Of a stretch of DNA of 64,000 nucleotides, positions 45,007 through 55,404 are shown piece by piece. The position numbers and the translations under genes are program-made. This DNA comes from an uncultured Synechococcaceae cyanobacterium. Lineage in GTDB: Bacteria > Cyanobacteriota > Cyanobacteriia > PCC-6307 > Cyanobiaceae. Under the pieces are notes generated by a model that saw only the letters and a program-made list of their open reading frames with translations, searched no databases and was not told the DNA's origin. Location: positions 1-64,000 of the forward strand of contig CACAVZ010000001.1 of assembly GCA_902536065.1 (NCBI GenBank), in the 5' to 3' direction. Every line of letters starts with the position of its first letter. The first letter of the stretch is position 1.

Positions 45007-45720
45007 ATGAGCGAGATTGTTAAATTAAGTCGATCTACTGTGGAGAAATATCTTAGTTGTCCAAGATGTTGTGTATTGGAGAAAAAATATCAAATAAAAC
45101 CACCATCATTACCATTTACTTTAAATATTGCTGTAGACAATTTATGTAAAAATGAATTTGATTACTACAGAAAAATTCAGGAGCCTCATCCTTTATTTAC
45201 TGAACATGGTATTGATGCTGTTCCTTTTCAACACAAAGATTTAGAACGTTGGAGAAGTAATTTTCAAGGGATAAGATATAAGTCGATTGAACATAATTAT
45301 GATTTTGGTGGCGCAGTGGATGATATCTGGCAGAAAAAAAATGGTGATCTCATTATTGCTGATGTAAAAGCAACATCTAGAAATAATTTTGATTGGTCTG
45401 AGACTTTTAATAAGTACCAATATGCAAAAGCTTATAAGAGACAATTAGAAATGTATCAGTGGTTATTTAAAAAAAATGGTTTTCAAGTAGCTAAAGAAGC
45501 TTATCTTTTATATTTCAATGGAAAGAAAAATGAAGAGTTATTTAATAACCAATTAAATTTTGATGTACACCTAATTAAATTAGATTGCTCTACTTCATGG
45601 GTAGAAAAAAAGATAATTGATACTGTAAATTTATTGCGTTCGGATAATTTCCCTAAACCTTCCTTAAATTGCGAATATTGTAATTATTTAAAGAAGCGTT
45701 GGCAGTTATCGATAACTTAA
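45007..45720 (+). CDS. PD-(D/E)XK nuclease-family protein, Cas4/RecB-like with Cys residues at both ends
   Basis: GAVDDIWQKKNGDLIIADVKATS (D...DVK) and YKRQLEMYQWLF (QxxxY); Cys at LSCPRCC and CEYC. Confidence 0.85.
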   Translation: MSEIVKLSRSTVEKYLSCPRCCVLEKKYQIKPPSLPFTLNIAVDNLCKNEFDYYRKIQEPHPLFTEHGIDAVPFQHKDLERWRSNFQGIRYKSIEHNYDFGGAVDDIWQKKNGDLIIADVKATSRNNFDWSETFNKYQYAKAYKRQLEMYQWLFKKNGFQVAKEAYLLYFNGKKNEELFNNQLNFDVHLIKLDCSTSWVEKKIIDTVNLLRSDNFPKPSLNCEYCNYLKKRWQLSIT

Positions 45721-45801
45721 TATTTATAGGATAATTTTTTCATATTTCTGGAAAATTAGTGAATAAAAGATAATCTTTAATTAGATTATTAATTTAGACT
45801 T

Positions 45802-46410
45802 TTGATAAAATCGAAAAATTCTCAAAGAATAGTAACTAATCATCTTCAACAAGATGTAGTCAAAGTATCTGGTAAAACAATTTTTATAAATCCTTTTTTA
45901 TATTGGCGGAGATTTGACGAAAATACAAATAGATGGCTCAGAGAACCTGGTCAAATGTCAGAGGATCAAATTTCACCAAACAGGAATCGTTTTTATCCAG
46001 AAATAGAGTGGGCTGATTTAAGTCATGAGCAAAAGCTCATAAAAGATGCAACTGTTGAAATGTTTTTAAAAACTCTTGAATTGATAAGTACATTCCATCC
46101 TTATCTTAGTTCCGGACAATTATTAGAAGTGGAGAGAAAAATGGCGATTATAAAAAAGATTCCTTTCGAGAAGTGGGTAACAAAATCCTTCGCCAAAAAA
46201 GCGAGATTACTAGAAAATGAAAGAAGAAAATTTGAAAGAGAGAGATTTATTAGTAGTTGGAGGGAATGGTTTGGTCTCGTAAACACTCAACAAGCTATTT
46301 TGCCCTTAATAGTAACGATATTTATTTCCTCATTTATTGGATGGTCTTTGGGAATATCAAAGAATAGTTGTAATCCATATTTTGAACAAAATATAGATCA
46401 ATTAAATTAA
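45802..46410 (+). CDS. Conserved-looking hypothetical protein with C-terminal TM segment
   Basis: ORF with TTG start; hydrophobic AILPLIVTIFISSFIGWSLGI near the C-terminus. Confidence 0.7.
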   Translation: MIKSKNSQRIVTNHLQQDVVKVSGKTIFINPFLYWRRFDENTNRWLREPGQMSEDQISPNRNRFYPEIEWADLSHEQKLIKDATVEMFLKTLELISTFHPYLSSGQLLEVERKMAIIKKIPFEKWVTKSFAKKARLLENERRKFERERFISSWREWFGLVNTQQAILPLIVTIFISSFIGWSLGISKNSCNPYFEQNIDQLN

Positions 46411-46519
46411 TTTGTTTTTGATATTTTTTAAGTATCTGAGTTAATATAACTTTGAAAAAATAAATTTCTTATTTAAGATTATATTAAATGGAATAATTAC
46501 TTAAAAAAATATAAGTTTT

Positions 46520-46663
46520 ATGAGCGAAAATTTGAATTCCAATGATATTGAAAATGATGAGTTTAACCTAAACAATGAAGATAGTGATTATAAAGATTTA
46601 ATTACTAAACTTAGAGAGATAAAAACAAATATTACTCTATTGGAAAAAACAATATTTAAATAA
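46520..46663 (+). CDS. Small acidic ORF, 47 aa (not in the supplied ORF track)
   Basis: ATG 46520 to TAA 46663: MSENLNSNDIENDEFNLNNEDSDYKDLITKLREIKTNITLLEKTIFK; sits between two co-directional genes. Confidence 0.5.
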   Translation: MSENLNSNDIENDEFNLNNEDSDYKDLITKLREIKTNITLLEKTIFK

Positions 46664-46674
46664 TTTTTATATCT

Positions 46675-48465
46675 TTGATAAAAACAAGTTCTAATAAAAA
46701 ACATATTTCATTAAAAAGACAACCACTAGTCTTACTTATTTTTTCTTCTATTTCGTTTTTATTGATTTTATTTAGGTTAATTTTTTTACAACTTTTAAAT
46801 TATGAATCTTTTAAGAAGATGTCAGATGAGAATAGGATCAGACTTATCTCTTCACAACCCATACGCGGAAGAATACTAGATAAAAATGGATCTGTTTTAG
46901 CAGATAGTAGAGTGAAATATTCTTTAATAATAAAGCCTCAATCTGTTAATAAAATCAATTGGGAAAAACATAAAACAAGCATTTCTAACTTGTTAAATAT
47001 TGATAGTAATGAAATTCAAAAAAAATATTCTGATGGTCTAAAAAATAAAAAACTTTCAGTAACTATTCTTGATGATTTAAACGTAAATCAATTAATAAAA
47101 TTCAAGGAAAATGAAGGTAATTTAATTAGTTTTGAAATAGCTACCAAATTAATTAGAAATTATCCTCATAAATCCCTCGCTGCTCATGTAATTGGTTATA
47201 CTCAGCCAATTACTGAATCAGAATATAAATTCTTATCTAAGAAGGGTTATAAAATCAATGATTTAATAGGAAGAACAGGAATCGAATATGTTTACGAAGA
47301 TTTTATAAGAGGTGAATGGGGTGGAGAAATGGTTGAAGTAAATTCGTTAGGGAAATTTCAAAGATCATTGGGTATAAGACCTCCAGTACAAGGTAATGAT
47401 ATTGAACTAACAATAGACCTTAATCTGCAATTAGTTGCTGAGGAAGTTCTTAAAGACAAAAAAGCTGGAGCGATAATAGTTATGGATCCAAGAGATGGGG
47501 CAATAAGAGCGATGGTAAGTAGGCCTAATTTTGATTTGAATTTTTTTTCAAAGGACTTTAAACCTGAAAAAGAATATAATAAGCTATTTAATTCTCCAGA
47601 GAAACCTCTTTTTAATAGAGCATTAAATGCTTATGATCCCGGAAGTGTTTGGAAAATTGTAACTGCTTTAGCTGGTTTGGAAAGTGGAAAATTTCCTCTG
47701 AATACCATGTTAGATACGAAACCATGTATTACTTATGGTAGTCAATGTTTTAGGGAGCATAATGATTTAGGCTTTGGGGTAATAGGTTATGAAGATGCTT
47801 TAAGAGTTTCTAGTAATACATTTTTTTATCAAATAGGTTATGGAGTAGGAGTTGATGAAATTCATAAGGTTGCCCAAAAGCTCGGTTTTAATTCTTTATC
47901 TGGGATTGAAATTTCTGAACAAGAAAATATAGGATTAGTAGCTAGTAGTGAATGGGCTAAAGAAGGTAGAGGATGGGGGCAGCCAGGGAGAACCCCCTGG
48001 GTTCCAGAAGATATTGCGAGTATGTCTATTGGACAATTTGTTGTTCAAGTTACCCCTATTCAAATAGCTAGAGCATATGCTGCAATTGCAAATGGAGGTT
48101 ATCTAGTGACTCCCTATTTAGTTAAAAAAGATGAAGAAAATCTTTCAGATAATAAAATTGTTAAAATCGATATTGATTCAAATAACATTCAGTTGATAAA
48201 AAGTGGTCTCAGGAAAGTAGTAGAGTCTGGCACGGGAGTATCAATTAATTATGGAGTTTCGAATTTACCTCCAGTATCAGGTAAAACTGGAACTGCTGAA
48301 GATGGTGAGGGTGGATTAGATCACGCTTGGTTCGTTTGCTTTGCTCCTTCCGAGAAGAGTGAGTTACTTATAGTTGCATTTGCACAAAATACTCCTGGTG
48401 GAGGTTCGGTACATGCGCTTCCTATGGCTAAAGAAATCTTAAAAGTTTGGAATTCTAAAAATTGA
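46675..48465 (+). CDS. ftsI: Penicillin-binding protein 2 / FtsI-type peptidoglycan transpeptidase
   Basis: GRILDKNGSVLADS, transpeptidase DPGSVWKIVTALAG (SxxK), SSNTFF (SxN), SGKTGTAE (KTG). Confidence 0.93.
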   Translation: MIKTSSNKKHISLKRQPLVLLIFSSISFLLILFRLIFLQLLNYESFKKMSDENRIRLISSQPIRGRILDKNGSVLADSRVKYSLIIKPQSVNKINWEKHKTSISNLLNIDSNEIQKKYSDGLKNKKLSVTILDDLNVNQLIKFKENEGNLISFEIATKLIRNYPHKSLAAHVIGYTQPITESEYKFLSKKGYKINDLIGRTGIEYVYEDFIRGEWGGEMVEVNSLGKFQRSLGIRPPVQGNDIELTIDLNLQLVAEEVLKDKKAGAIIVMDPRDGAIRAMVSRPNFDLNFFSKDFKPEKEYNKLFNSPEKPLFNRALNAYDPGSVWKIVTALAGLESGKFPLNTMLDTKPCITYGSQCFREHNDLGFGVIGYEDALRVSSNTFFYQIGYGVGVDEIHKVAQKLGFNSLSGIEISEQENIGLVASSEWAKEGRGWGQPGRTPWVPEDIASMSIGQFVVQVTPIQIARAYAAIANGGYLVTPYLVKKDEENLSDNKIVKIDIDSNNIQLIKSGLRKVVESGTGVSINYGVSNLPPVSGKTGTAEDGEGGLDHAWFVCFAPSEKSELLIVAFAQNTPGGGSVHALPMAKEILKVWNSKN

Positions 48466-48487
48466 TAAGAATTTTTTGTTTTAAAGT

Positions 48488-49012
48488 TTATGTTTTTAAT
48501 TTTTTCATTTGTAACAGTCTTTGAATAATATCTTCAATAGTTTTTGTATCTATAGGTTTACTATATGAGGATAAAAGTTGTCTGCCTAAAACTTGACTTC
48601 CTAAATGTACTAATTGAATGCGTAATGAGGTCAGCAGTTCTAACCCTATACCACCAGAAAATGTTGCAATTGCAATCGGTTGCCCATTAAATAAATTCCT
48701 AAAGTCATCTCCTGAAATAGAGAGCCATGCTATGAAATTAGAGAGAATAGGAGGTATGGATCCATTATATTCAGGCGCACAAATTACCCACCTTTCAATC
48801 TTAAAAAGCTTTTTTTTTAATTCTTCTATTTCATTTGGAATATTGTCTTTGCTGTGAATTCTTGGATTAAATAAAGGAATATCAAAAGTGGTAAGATCTA
48901 AAATTTCAGAACTTATTTTAAGTTCATTACTTTTTTCAAGAAATTTTTCAGAAAGTTCTAGATTTTTACCACAACTAGCCGTAATGATTATTAGATCTTT
49001 TGCTTCAGTCAT
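48488..49012 (-). CDS. NADPH-dependent FMN reductase-like flavoprotein
   Basis: ICAPEYNGSIPPILSNFIAWLS, IATFSGGIGLE. Confidence 0.9.
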   Translation of the reverse strand: MTEAKDLIIITASCGKNLELSEKFLEKSNELKISSEILDLTTFDIPLFNPRIHSKDNIPNEIEELKKKLFKIERWVICAPEYNGSIPPILSNFIAWLSISGDDFRNLFNGQPIAIATFSGGIGLELLTSLRIQLVHLGSQVLGRQLLSSYSKPIDTKTIEDIIQRLLQMKKLKT

Positions 49013-49029
49013 AAATTAGATAAATAAAT

Positions 49030-50832
49030 TTAATAGTTAGCACCTGTTTTGCGGTGATGAACTGCCGTTAGACTATCGGATTTTAGTATATTACCGTGTA
49101 GTACTTCGGCGTAAATTATCCAATGATCTCCACATTCCATTCTCTCTTTTACAGAAGCATCTAACCATGCGAGCGCTTCGGGAATGATTATTTGTTCATT
49201 AGGAGTTAATTCAATATCCATTCCTTCAAATCTATCTTCTCCAGGTGCAAAGGGCTTTGTGAATCTTTTTAAAGGTTCTTTAAAATCTTTTTCACTAAGA
49301 ATATTTAATGCGAATGAATCTCCTATTTGTAGAAGAGACTCTACCGATCTATCTTTTGCTACTGCAATACTTAACCCAGGCGGAGAAAAACTTGCTTGAC
49401 TAACCCAAGATGCAAGCATTGCTCCTTTGATATTATTCTCATCTTTGCCTTTAGAGGCTGTCAGGATACAAAGTGAACCAATTACTCTTCCAAGAGCTTG
49501 CAGCTTTGGATCCGTTTTACTTGTAATCATTCCAGTATCTGATTTTCTGGGTTTTTTCTTTGCTTTTTTTATAATTTTTCTTCCAAAGTGAGTTCCTATT
49601 TCTTCTAACTCTTTAATCTTTGGTTTATTTGGACTAAATTTAATCCTAATAGGGTCAAAACTAAACTTAAAACCACCGTCTTTTAATTTTGTTTCAAGTA
49701 AATCTATAGCTTCGCCGCTCCAGCCAAAACTTCCAAAAATTCCCACTGGCTTATCTCTATTGCCTTCTGCTAATAATGTTCCTAGTGCACTAACTATTGG
49801 AGTTGGGGCGTGACCACCCAATGTGGGAGAGCCTATTAAATATCCATCAGCATTTTGGATGGATTTTACAAGTACATCATTAGGTGTAAATTCACAATTA
49901 ATACTTTCAACTTCTACGGAGGTTCTATTTATCCCTTTAGCTAAAGCATCACCTATAGAGGCTGTATTTCCATAAGCACTTGCATATATTAGGGCGATCT
50001 TATGATTATTGGTAGAAAGATTCTCTCCCCATCTAATATAGTCATTTAAAAAGCTTTTTAAGCTATATTCAATCGCGGGACCATGTAATGGTGCAATAGT
50101 TTTAATGTCATAATCGGCAATTTTTTCGGTTATTGATATTACTTGATTAGACATTGGTGCCATCAAGCAATCGTAAAAATGTTTCCTATCAATTTCTGTA
50201 CTAACTCGATTTGTTTCAGACCAATATTTAGATGCAATATGTGCAGAGAAAATTTTTTCACTAAGAAGTATTTCTTGATTACGTTCATAAATTATCAGGC
50301 CACCAGGCCAACGTGCTGTTGGAATAGGAATTAACTCTAGTGAAATGTTATCTAATTCTAAATTAAGTTCTTTTTTGATTATGTTTATTTCAGGTAATGG
50401 AATTTCAACAAAATCTTTTAATTTAGGATTTCTTTGATTCCAAAGTTCGCTAATAAGTTTATAACCTGGATTAGAGCAAGTAATAGTTGTGTTGTGAAAT
50501 TGGGTGCTTATACTCTTTATAGTTTCAATAATTTGGGGATTAATATGACCAGAAATGAAGTTGATTTTACCTAAATTAAATTGATCGCAAAATCTAGAAA
50601 TTACTTTATTAAACGAATCTAAATATTGTTTCTCAGGTGGATGAATAATAAAAAGTTCCTTATGACTTCTAATGAAAAAAGTATTAAAAGAGGTTCCTTT
50701 TTCAAGGTTAAATTCAAGTTCAAATCTTTCTTTATTTTGGTCTAAGAATCTTACACAAGAAAAATTTTTAGTAATATCAAATTCTGTAAAATTTTGATTT
50801 TCTGCAAGTAAGCCTATATTAATATCTGACAT
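49030..50832 (-). CDS. flv1: Flavodiiron protein, Flv1-like (degenerate diiron site)
   Basis: Metallo-beta-lactamase-like, flavodoxin (ALIYASAYGNTASIGDALAKG) and flavin-reductase (MLASWVSQASFSPPGLSIAVAKD) domains; diiron motif replaced by SGHINPQII. Confidence 0.88.
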   Translation of the reverse strand: MSDINIGLLAENQNFTEFDITKNFSCVRFLDQNKERFELEFNLEKGTSFNTFFIRSHKELFIIHPPEKQYLDSFNKVISRFCDQFNLGKINFISGHINPQIIETIKSISTQFHNTTITCSNPGYKLISELWNQRNPKLKDFVEIPLPEINIIKKELNLELDNISLELIPIPTARWPGGLIIYERNQEILLSEKIFSAHIASKYWSETNRVSTEIDRKHFYDCLMAPMSNQVISITEKIADYDIKTIAPLHGPAIEYSLKSFLNDYIRWGENLSTNNHKIALIYASAYGNTASIGDALAKGINRTSVEVESINCEFTPNDVLVKSIQNADGYLIGSPTLGGHAPTPIVSALGTLLAEGNRDKPVGIFGSFGWSGEAIDLLETKLKDGGFKFSFDPIRIKFSPNKPKIKELEEIGTHFGRKIIKKAKKKPRKSDTGMITSKTDPKLQALGRVIGSLCILTASKGKDENNIKGAMLASWVSQASFSPPGLSIAVAKDRSVESLLQIGDSFALNILSEKDFKEPLKRFTKPFAPGEDRFEGMDIELTPNEQIIIPEALAWLDASVKERMECGDHWIIYAEVLHGNILKSDSLTAVHHRKTGANY

Positions 50833-50848
50833 TTCAAAGACTTATTTT

Positions 50849-52624
50849 TTAGTAGTGATTAGCAACTTTTCTGTGATGAACTGCTGTCTTGCATGATAAG
50901 TCAGAAACATTGCCATTTTCAACAATTCCGTAAATTATCCAATGGTCTGGAGTCTCTAGCCTGGAACTAACTTTACAATCTAAAAAGGCGAGTGAATCTG
51001 AAAGAACTGGCCCTCCTTCAGCGATGTTGCTAATTACATCTACATCTGCAAATCTATCAGCTCCTGGGGCAAATCTTTTTAAAAAATGTCTGAACATTTT
51101 TTGATAGTTATCTTCTCTCAAAATATTCACAACAAAACCTTTCCCAACTTGCATATATGATTCAATAGCCCTATCTTTTGCTACTGCAACTGTAATACCT
51201 GGTGGAGAAAAGCTTGCTTGACTAACCCAACTTGCGACCATTGCACTTTGTCTAAATGTAGAACCTTCGCCTTGGCTCGCTGTAACTACATATAATCCAC
51301 CACTTAATCTTCCTAACGCTTTGTCTAAATTTGAATCAAGGCTCTTCATAGAGGCAATATTCTTCTTTTTATTGATCAACTGACCTAAGTCAGTTCCAGC
51401 TTCTTCGAATTGTTGATAAACAATGGGATCTGGAATATTTTTAACTCTTAAGGGAGAGAAAGCTTCTTTTTGACCAAGTTCTCTTAATTTATTTGCTAAG
51501 GAATCTATAGGTTCATCATTTCCACCAAACGCATCATAAACCGCAGTAAATTGTTTTGGTTTAAGTGCTGCAAATAAAGTACCCAGAGATTCTTTTAATT
51601 CATTATCTGAGTCTACTGGCCATGTGGGAATGACTACTGCTTTTGATTCGGAAATTAAACTTGTTAATTCTTGCGGGTCAGAAGATCTTAAATCAATTAA
51701 CTGAACCTGAGCATCTGCTTTGCTTATTCCATGAGATATCGCTTGACTTAGTCGATCACAATAACCATAGTCGCTTATGTAGCACACTGACACAAAATCA
51801 TTGCCTTTGCTTTTATTACTACTCCATTCTAGATATTTTCCTTTCCAAAAATTGACCTGATTATGGAGCAAAGGCCCATGACCTACAGCTATTGTTTTTA
51901 ATTCAGGTAGCTTATCTATTCTTTTAATTGCCTGCATAACGCTTCTAGCGTTTGGACCCATAAGGCAATCGTAATAAAAACGGAAGTCATCGTATATTTC
52001 TTTTTGATCAGTGTCAAAAAATTCGTCAGAACAATAATGGAGTCCAAATGCATCGCATGTATAGAGAACATTTGTGCTGTGATCATATGAAAATATGGTA
52101 TCTGGCCAATGTAAATTTGGTGCACTTATAAATTCAATATTATGTTCTAAACCACTATTAGGATTAGTTCCAAGATTTAAAAAATCTCCACTTTTAACCT
52201 CTATACGTTTAAAGGGAATATGTATTTGGTCTTCAATAAATTTAAGCGCTAATTTTGATCCAACTACTGTGATATTTGGGTTTATTTCTAAAAGATTACC
52301 TATTAAACCAGAGTGATCAGGTTCTGTATGGCTAGTAATTAGATAATCAACCTCTTGTGGATTTACCTTTTTCAGTAATTCTTCAAACCATAATTCTTCG
52401 AACTTTGCGTGACTAGTATCAATAATTGCTATTTTCTCGCCTTTAATAATAAAACTATTGTATGTAGTTCCATTTCTTAAACCAAATTCAATATCAAATC
52501 TACTACGATCCCAATCCAAAGATCTTATAGCACAAGAATCATCAGCAAAGTTTTGAGATTGAACCGTCAACTTGTTATTAGTTTGTGCCAATTTAGAATT
52601 ACTTGTTTGAGCAGAGGCTATCAT
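50849..52624 (-). CDS. flv3: Flavodiiron protein, Flv3-like (intact diiron site)
   Basis: TSHTEPDHSGLIG (HxExDH) intact, TCDAFGLHYC, VGHGPLLH; flavodoxin and flavin-reductase domains. Confidence 0.9.
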   Translation of the reverse strand: MIASAQTSNSKLAQTNNKLTVQSQNFADDSCAIRSLDWDRSRFDIEFGLRNGTTYNSFIIKGEKIAIIDTSHAKFEELWFEELLKKVNPQEVDYLITSHTEPDHSGLIGNLLEINPNITVVGSKLALKFIEDQIHIPFKRIEVKSGDFLNLGTNPNSGLEHNIEFISAPNLHWPDTIFSYDHSTNVLYTCDAFGLHYCSDEFFDTDQKEIYDDFRFYYDCLMGPNARSVMQAIKRIDKLPELKTIAVGHGPLLHNQVNFWKGKYLEWSSNKSKGNDFVSVCYISDYGYCDRLSQAISHGISKADAQVQLIDLRSSDPQELTSLISESKAVVIPTWPVDSDNELKESLGTLFAALKPKQFTAVYDAFGGNDEPIDSLANKLRELGQKEAFSPLRVKNIPDPIVYQQFEEAGTDLGQLINKKKNIASMKSLDSNLDKALGRLSGGLYVVTASQGEGSTFRQSAMVASWVSQASFSPPGITVAVAKDRAIESYMQVGKGFVVNILREDNYQKMFRHFLKRFAPGADRFADVDVISNIAEGGPVLSDSLAFLDCKVSSRLETPDHWIIYGIVENGNVSDLSCKTAVHHRKVANHY

Positions 52625-52743
52625 AGAATAATTAGCTTTATAAATTAACTTTAGTTATATAGAATATAAATTCGCGTGATTATTTTTGCGAAATAACCGA
52701 AATTACGCTTTTCTTTAATTTTTATTCTTCTTATTCTTGATAA

Positions 52744-55404
52744 ATGACATCTCAATTAATAAAAAAAATAGTTACTGGAGATGAGATAAGAAATGCTTTT
52801 TTAAAATTTTACAGTGAAAAATTACATAAAATCATCCCAAGTGCATCTTTGATTCCAGATGACCCTACGGTTATGCTCACAATTGCTGGAATGCTACCTT
52901 TTAAACCAGTTTTTTTAGGTTTAAAAGAAAGACCATCAAAAAGGGCTACATCTAGCCAAAAGTGCATCAGAACAAATGATATAGAAAACGTTGGAGTTAC
53001 AGCTAGACACCACACTTTTTTTGAAATGCTTGGTAATTTTTCTTTTGGAGATTATTTTAAAAGAGATGCTATTCAATGGGCTTGGGAATTAGTTACTAAT
53101 ATTTATCAACTTTCTGTTGAAAATATAATTGTGAGTGTTTTTCACGAAGATGAAGAATCTGCAAAAATTTGGAGAGATGAAATTGGCATTCATCCAGATA
53201 GGATAGTGAAACTAGGTGAGGAAGATAATTTTTGGTCATCTGGCAAAACAGGTCCATGTGGACCTTGTTCAGAACTTTATTATGATTTTCATCCTGAAAA
53301 GGGTTTGCAGAATATTGATTTAGAAGATGGTGATCGTTTTATTGAATTTTATAATCTTGTTTTTATGCAATATAATCGTGATCCTAATGGAAAATTGACA
53401 GATTTAAAATTTAAAAATATTGATACAGGAATGGGTCTTGAAAGGATGGCTCAAATACTACAAAAAAAACAAAATAATTATGAGACAGATTTAATTTTCC
53501 CTATCATTCAAAAAATTTGTGAGATTGCAAATATTGATTATTTTTCTTCAGATGATAAAAACAAAATTTCTTTAAAAATCATAGGTGATCATACAAGAGC
53601 TGTTATTCATTTAATTTCTGATGGAGTAGCAGCAAGTAACCTTGGTAGGGGATATATACTCAGAAGGCTTATTAGAAGAATGGTCAGACATGGGAGATTG
53701 TTAGGTATAACAAATGAATTTTTACCTCATATTGCTACTGTCGGGATCAATTTAATGAAAAATAATTATCCTGATTTAAAAAATAATAATGATTTAATTT
53801 TGAATGAGATAAAAATTGAAGAAATAAGATTTAGGGAAACTCTTGAAAGAGGAGAGAAATTGTTAGATGAGTTAATTTCTTCAGGCCAGCAATTAATTTC
53901 TGGTTTTAAAGCTTTTGAACTTTATGATACTTATGGATTTCCTCTAGAACTTACTGTAGAAATTGCAGAAGAAAATAGTATCAGTGTAGATGTAAAGGGT
54001 TTTGAAGAAGAAATGAATGCACAAAAAGAGAGAGCTAAAGCTGCTTCAAGTAATATTGATTTGACATTAGAGGGATCATTAGAACGAGAAATAGATCTTT
54101 TTAAAAAAACTGTTTTTAATGGTTACAATTCACTCCTTTCGGAAGCTGAAATAAAGGGCATATTCTTGGATTCAACATTAGTTAAGCAAGCAACTGAGGG
54201 GCAGAAAGTTTTAATTGTTCTTGATCAGACAACTTTTTATGGAGAATCTGGCGGGCAAGTTGGTGATATTGGAACGATATTTTCAAAAGATGTAGAGGTT
54301 ATGGTTGATAATGTTATGCGAAAGAAAAATGTTTTTTTACATTACGGAACTATCAAAAAAGGAATATTAACTATTGGACAAAAAGTTAAGACTAACGTTA
54401 ACTCCTCTCATAGAGCTAAGGCTGCTGCAAATCATACAGCTACTCATTTATTACAATCTGCGCTTAAATCAGTTGTTAACGAAAGTGTCGGACAAAAAGG
54501 TTCATTAGTAGCCTTTAATAAATTACGATTTGACTTTAATTCCTCTAATCCTATTTCTAAAGATCAAATTTCTAAGATTGAGATTTTAGTTAACTCTTGG
54601 ATTATGGAAAATCATGCCCTAGAAATAAAAAATATGTCTAAGAGTGAGGCTCTTGAAAAGGGTGCAGTCGCCATGTTTGGAGAAAAATATGATGATGAAG
54701 TGCGCGTTGTTAATGTACCAGGAGTTTCAATGGAACTTTGTGGTGGCACACATGTTAAAACTACATCCGAATTAGGTTCTTTCAAAATAATTAGTGAGGA
54801 AGGAATCTCAGCGGGAGTAAGAAGGATCGAAGCATTATCAGGTCAATCAGCATTAGACTATTTTAGTGATAGAAATGCTTTAGTAAATCAACTAAGTGAT
54901 TTGTTAAAAGCAAATCCTAATCAACTTTTTGAAAGGGTTAATAATTTGCAAGCAGAGCTTATTAATAAAAATAAAGAGATAAAAAAAATGAAAGATGAAA
55001 TTGCATATTTTAAATACTCTTCTATAAAATCGTCCGCAGAAATAGTAAATTCTTTTTCAATTTTAGTAAATCAGATTGATGGCTTAGATGGGAATTCTTT
55101 GCAATCTGCAGCACTTAATTTAACTTCTCATTTGGGAAATAAAGCAATCGTGATTCTAGGTGGAATACCAAATCCAGAAAATAGAAAGTTGTTATTTGTA
55201 GTTTCTTTAAGTGATGATGCAGTAAAAATAGGATTGCATGCAGGTAAATTAATTAATGAGATTGCAAGAATTTGTTCGGGAGGAGGAGGAGGTAAGCCTA
55301 ACTTTGCTCAAGCAGGTGCTAAAGATATTAATAAGTTAAGTGATGCTTTAGATTATGCTAAAAATCATTTGCAAAAAACATTAAATAGTCATTCTGATAA
55401 ATAA
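52744..55404 (+). CDS. alaS: Alanyl-tRNA synthetase
   Basis: [44 protein letters not shown]; editing motif [28 protein letters not shown]. Confidence 0.98.
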   Translation: MTSQLIKKIVTGDEIRNAFLKFYSEKLHKIIPSASLIPDDPTVMLTIAGMLPFKPVFLGLKERPSKRATSSQKCIRTNDIENVGVTARHHTFFEMLGNFSFGDYFKRDAIQWAWELVTNIYQLSVENIIVSVFHEDEESAKIWRDEIGIHPDRIVKLGEEDNFWSSGKTGPCGPCSELYYDFHPEKGLQNIDLEDGDRFIEFYNLVFMQYNRDPNGKLTDLKFKNIDTGMGLERMAQILQKKQNNYETDLIFPIIQKICEIANIDYFSSDDKNKISLKIIGDHTRAVIHLISDGVAASNLGRGYILRRLIRRMVRHGRLLGITNEFLPHIATVGINLMKNNYPDLKNNNDLILNEIKIEEIRFRETLERGEKLLDELISSGQQLISGFKAFELYDTYGFPLELTVEIAEENSISVDVKGFEEEMNAQKERAKAASSNIDLTLEGSLEREIDLFKKTVFNGYNSLLSEAEIKGIFLDSTLVKQATEGQKVLIVLDQTTFYGESGGQVGDIGTIFSKDVEVMVDNVMRKKNVFLHYGTIKKGILTIGQKVKTNVNSSHRAKAAANHTATHLLQSALKSVVNESVGQKGSLVAFNKLRFDFNSSNPISKDQISKIEILVNSWIMENHALEIKNMSKSEALEKGAVAMFGEKYDDEVRVVNVPGVSMELCGGTHVKTTSELGSFKIISEEGISAGVRRIEALSGQSALDYFSDRNALVNQLSDLLKANPNQLFERVNNLQAELINKNKEIKKMKDEIAYFKYSSIKSSAEIVNSFSILVNQIDGLDGNSLQSAALNLTSHLGNKAIVILGGIPNPENRKLLFVVSLSDDAVKIGLHAGKLINEIARICSGGGGGKPNFAQAGAKDINKLSDALDYAKNHLQKTLNSHSDK

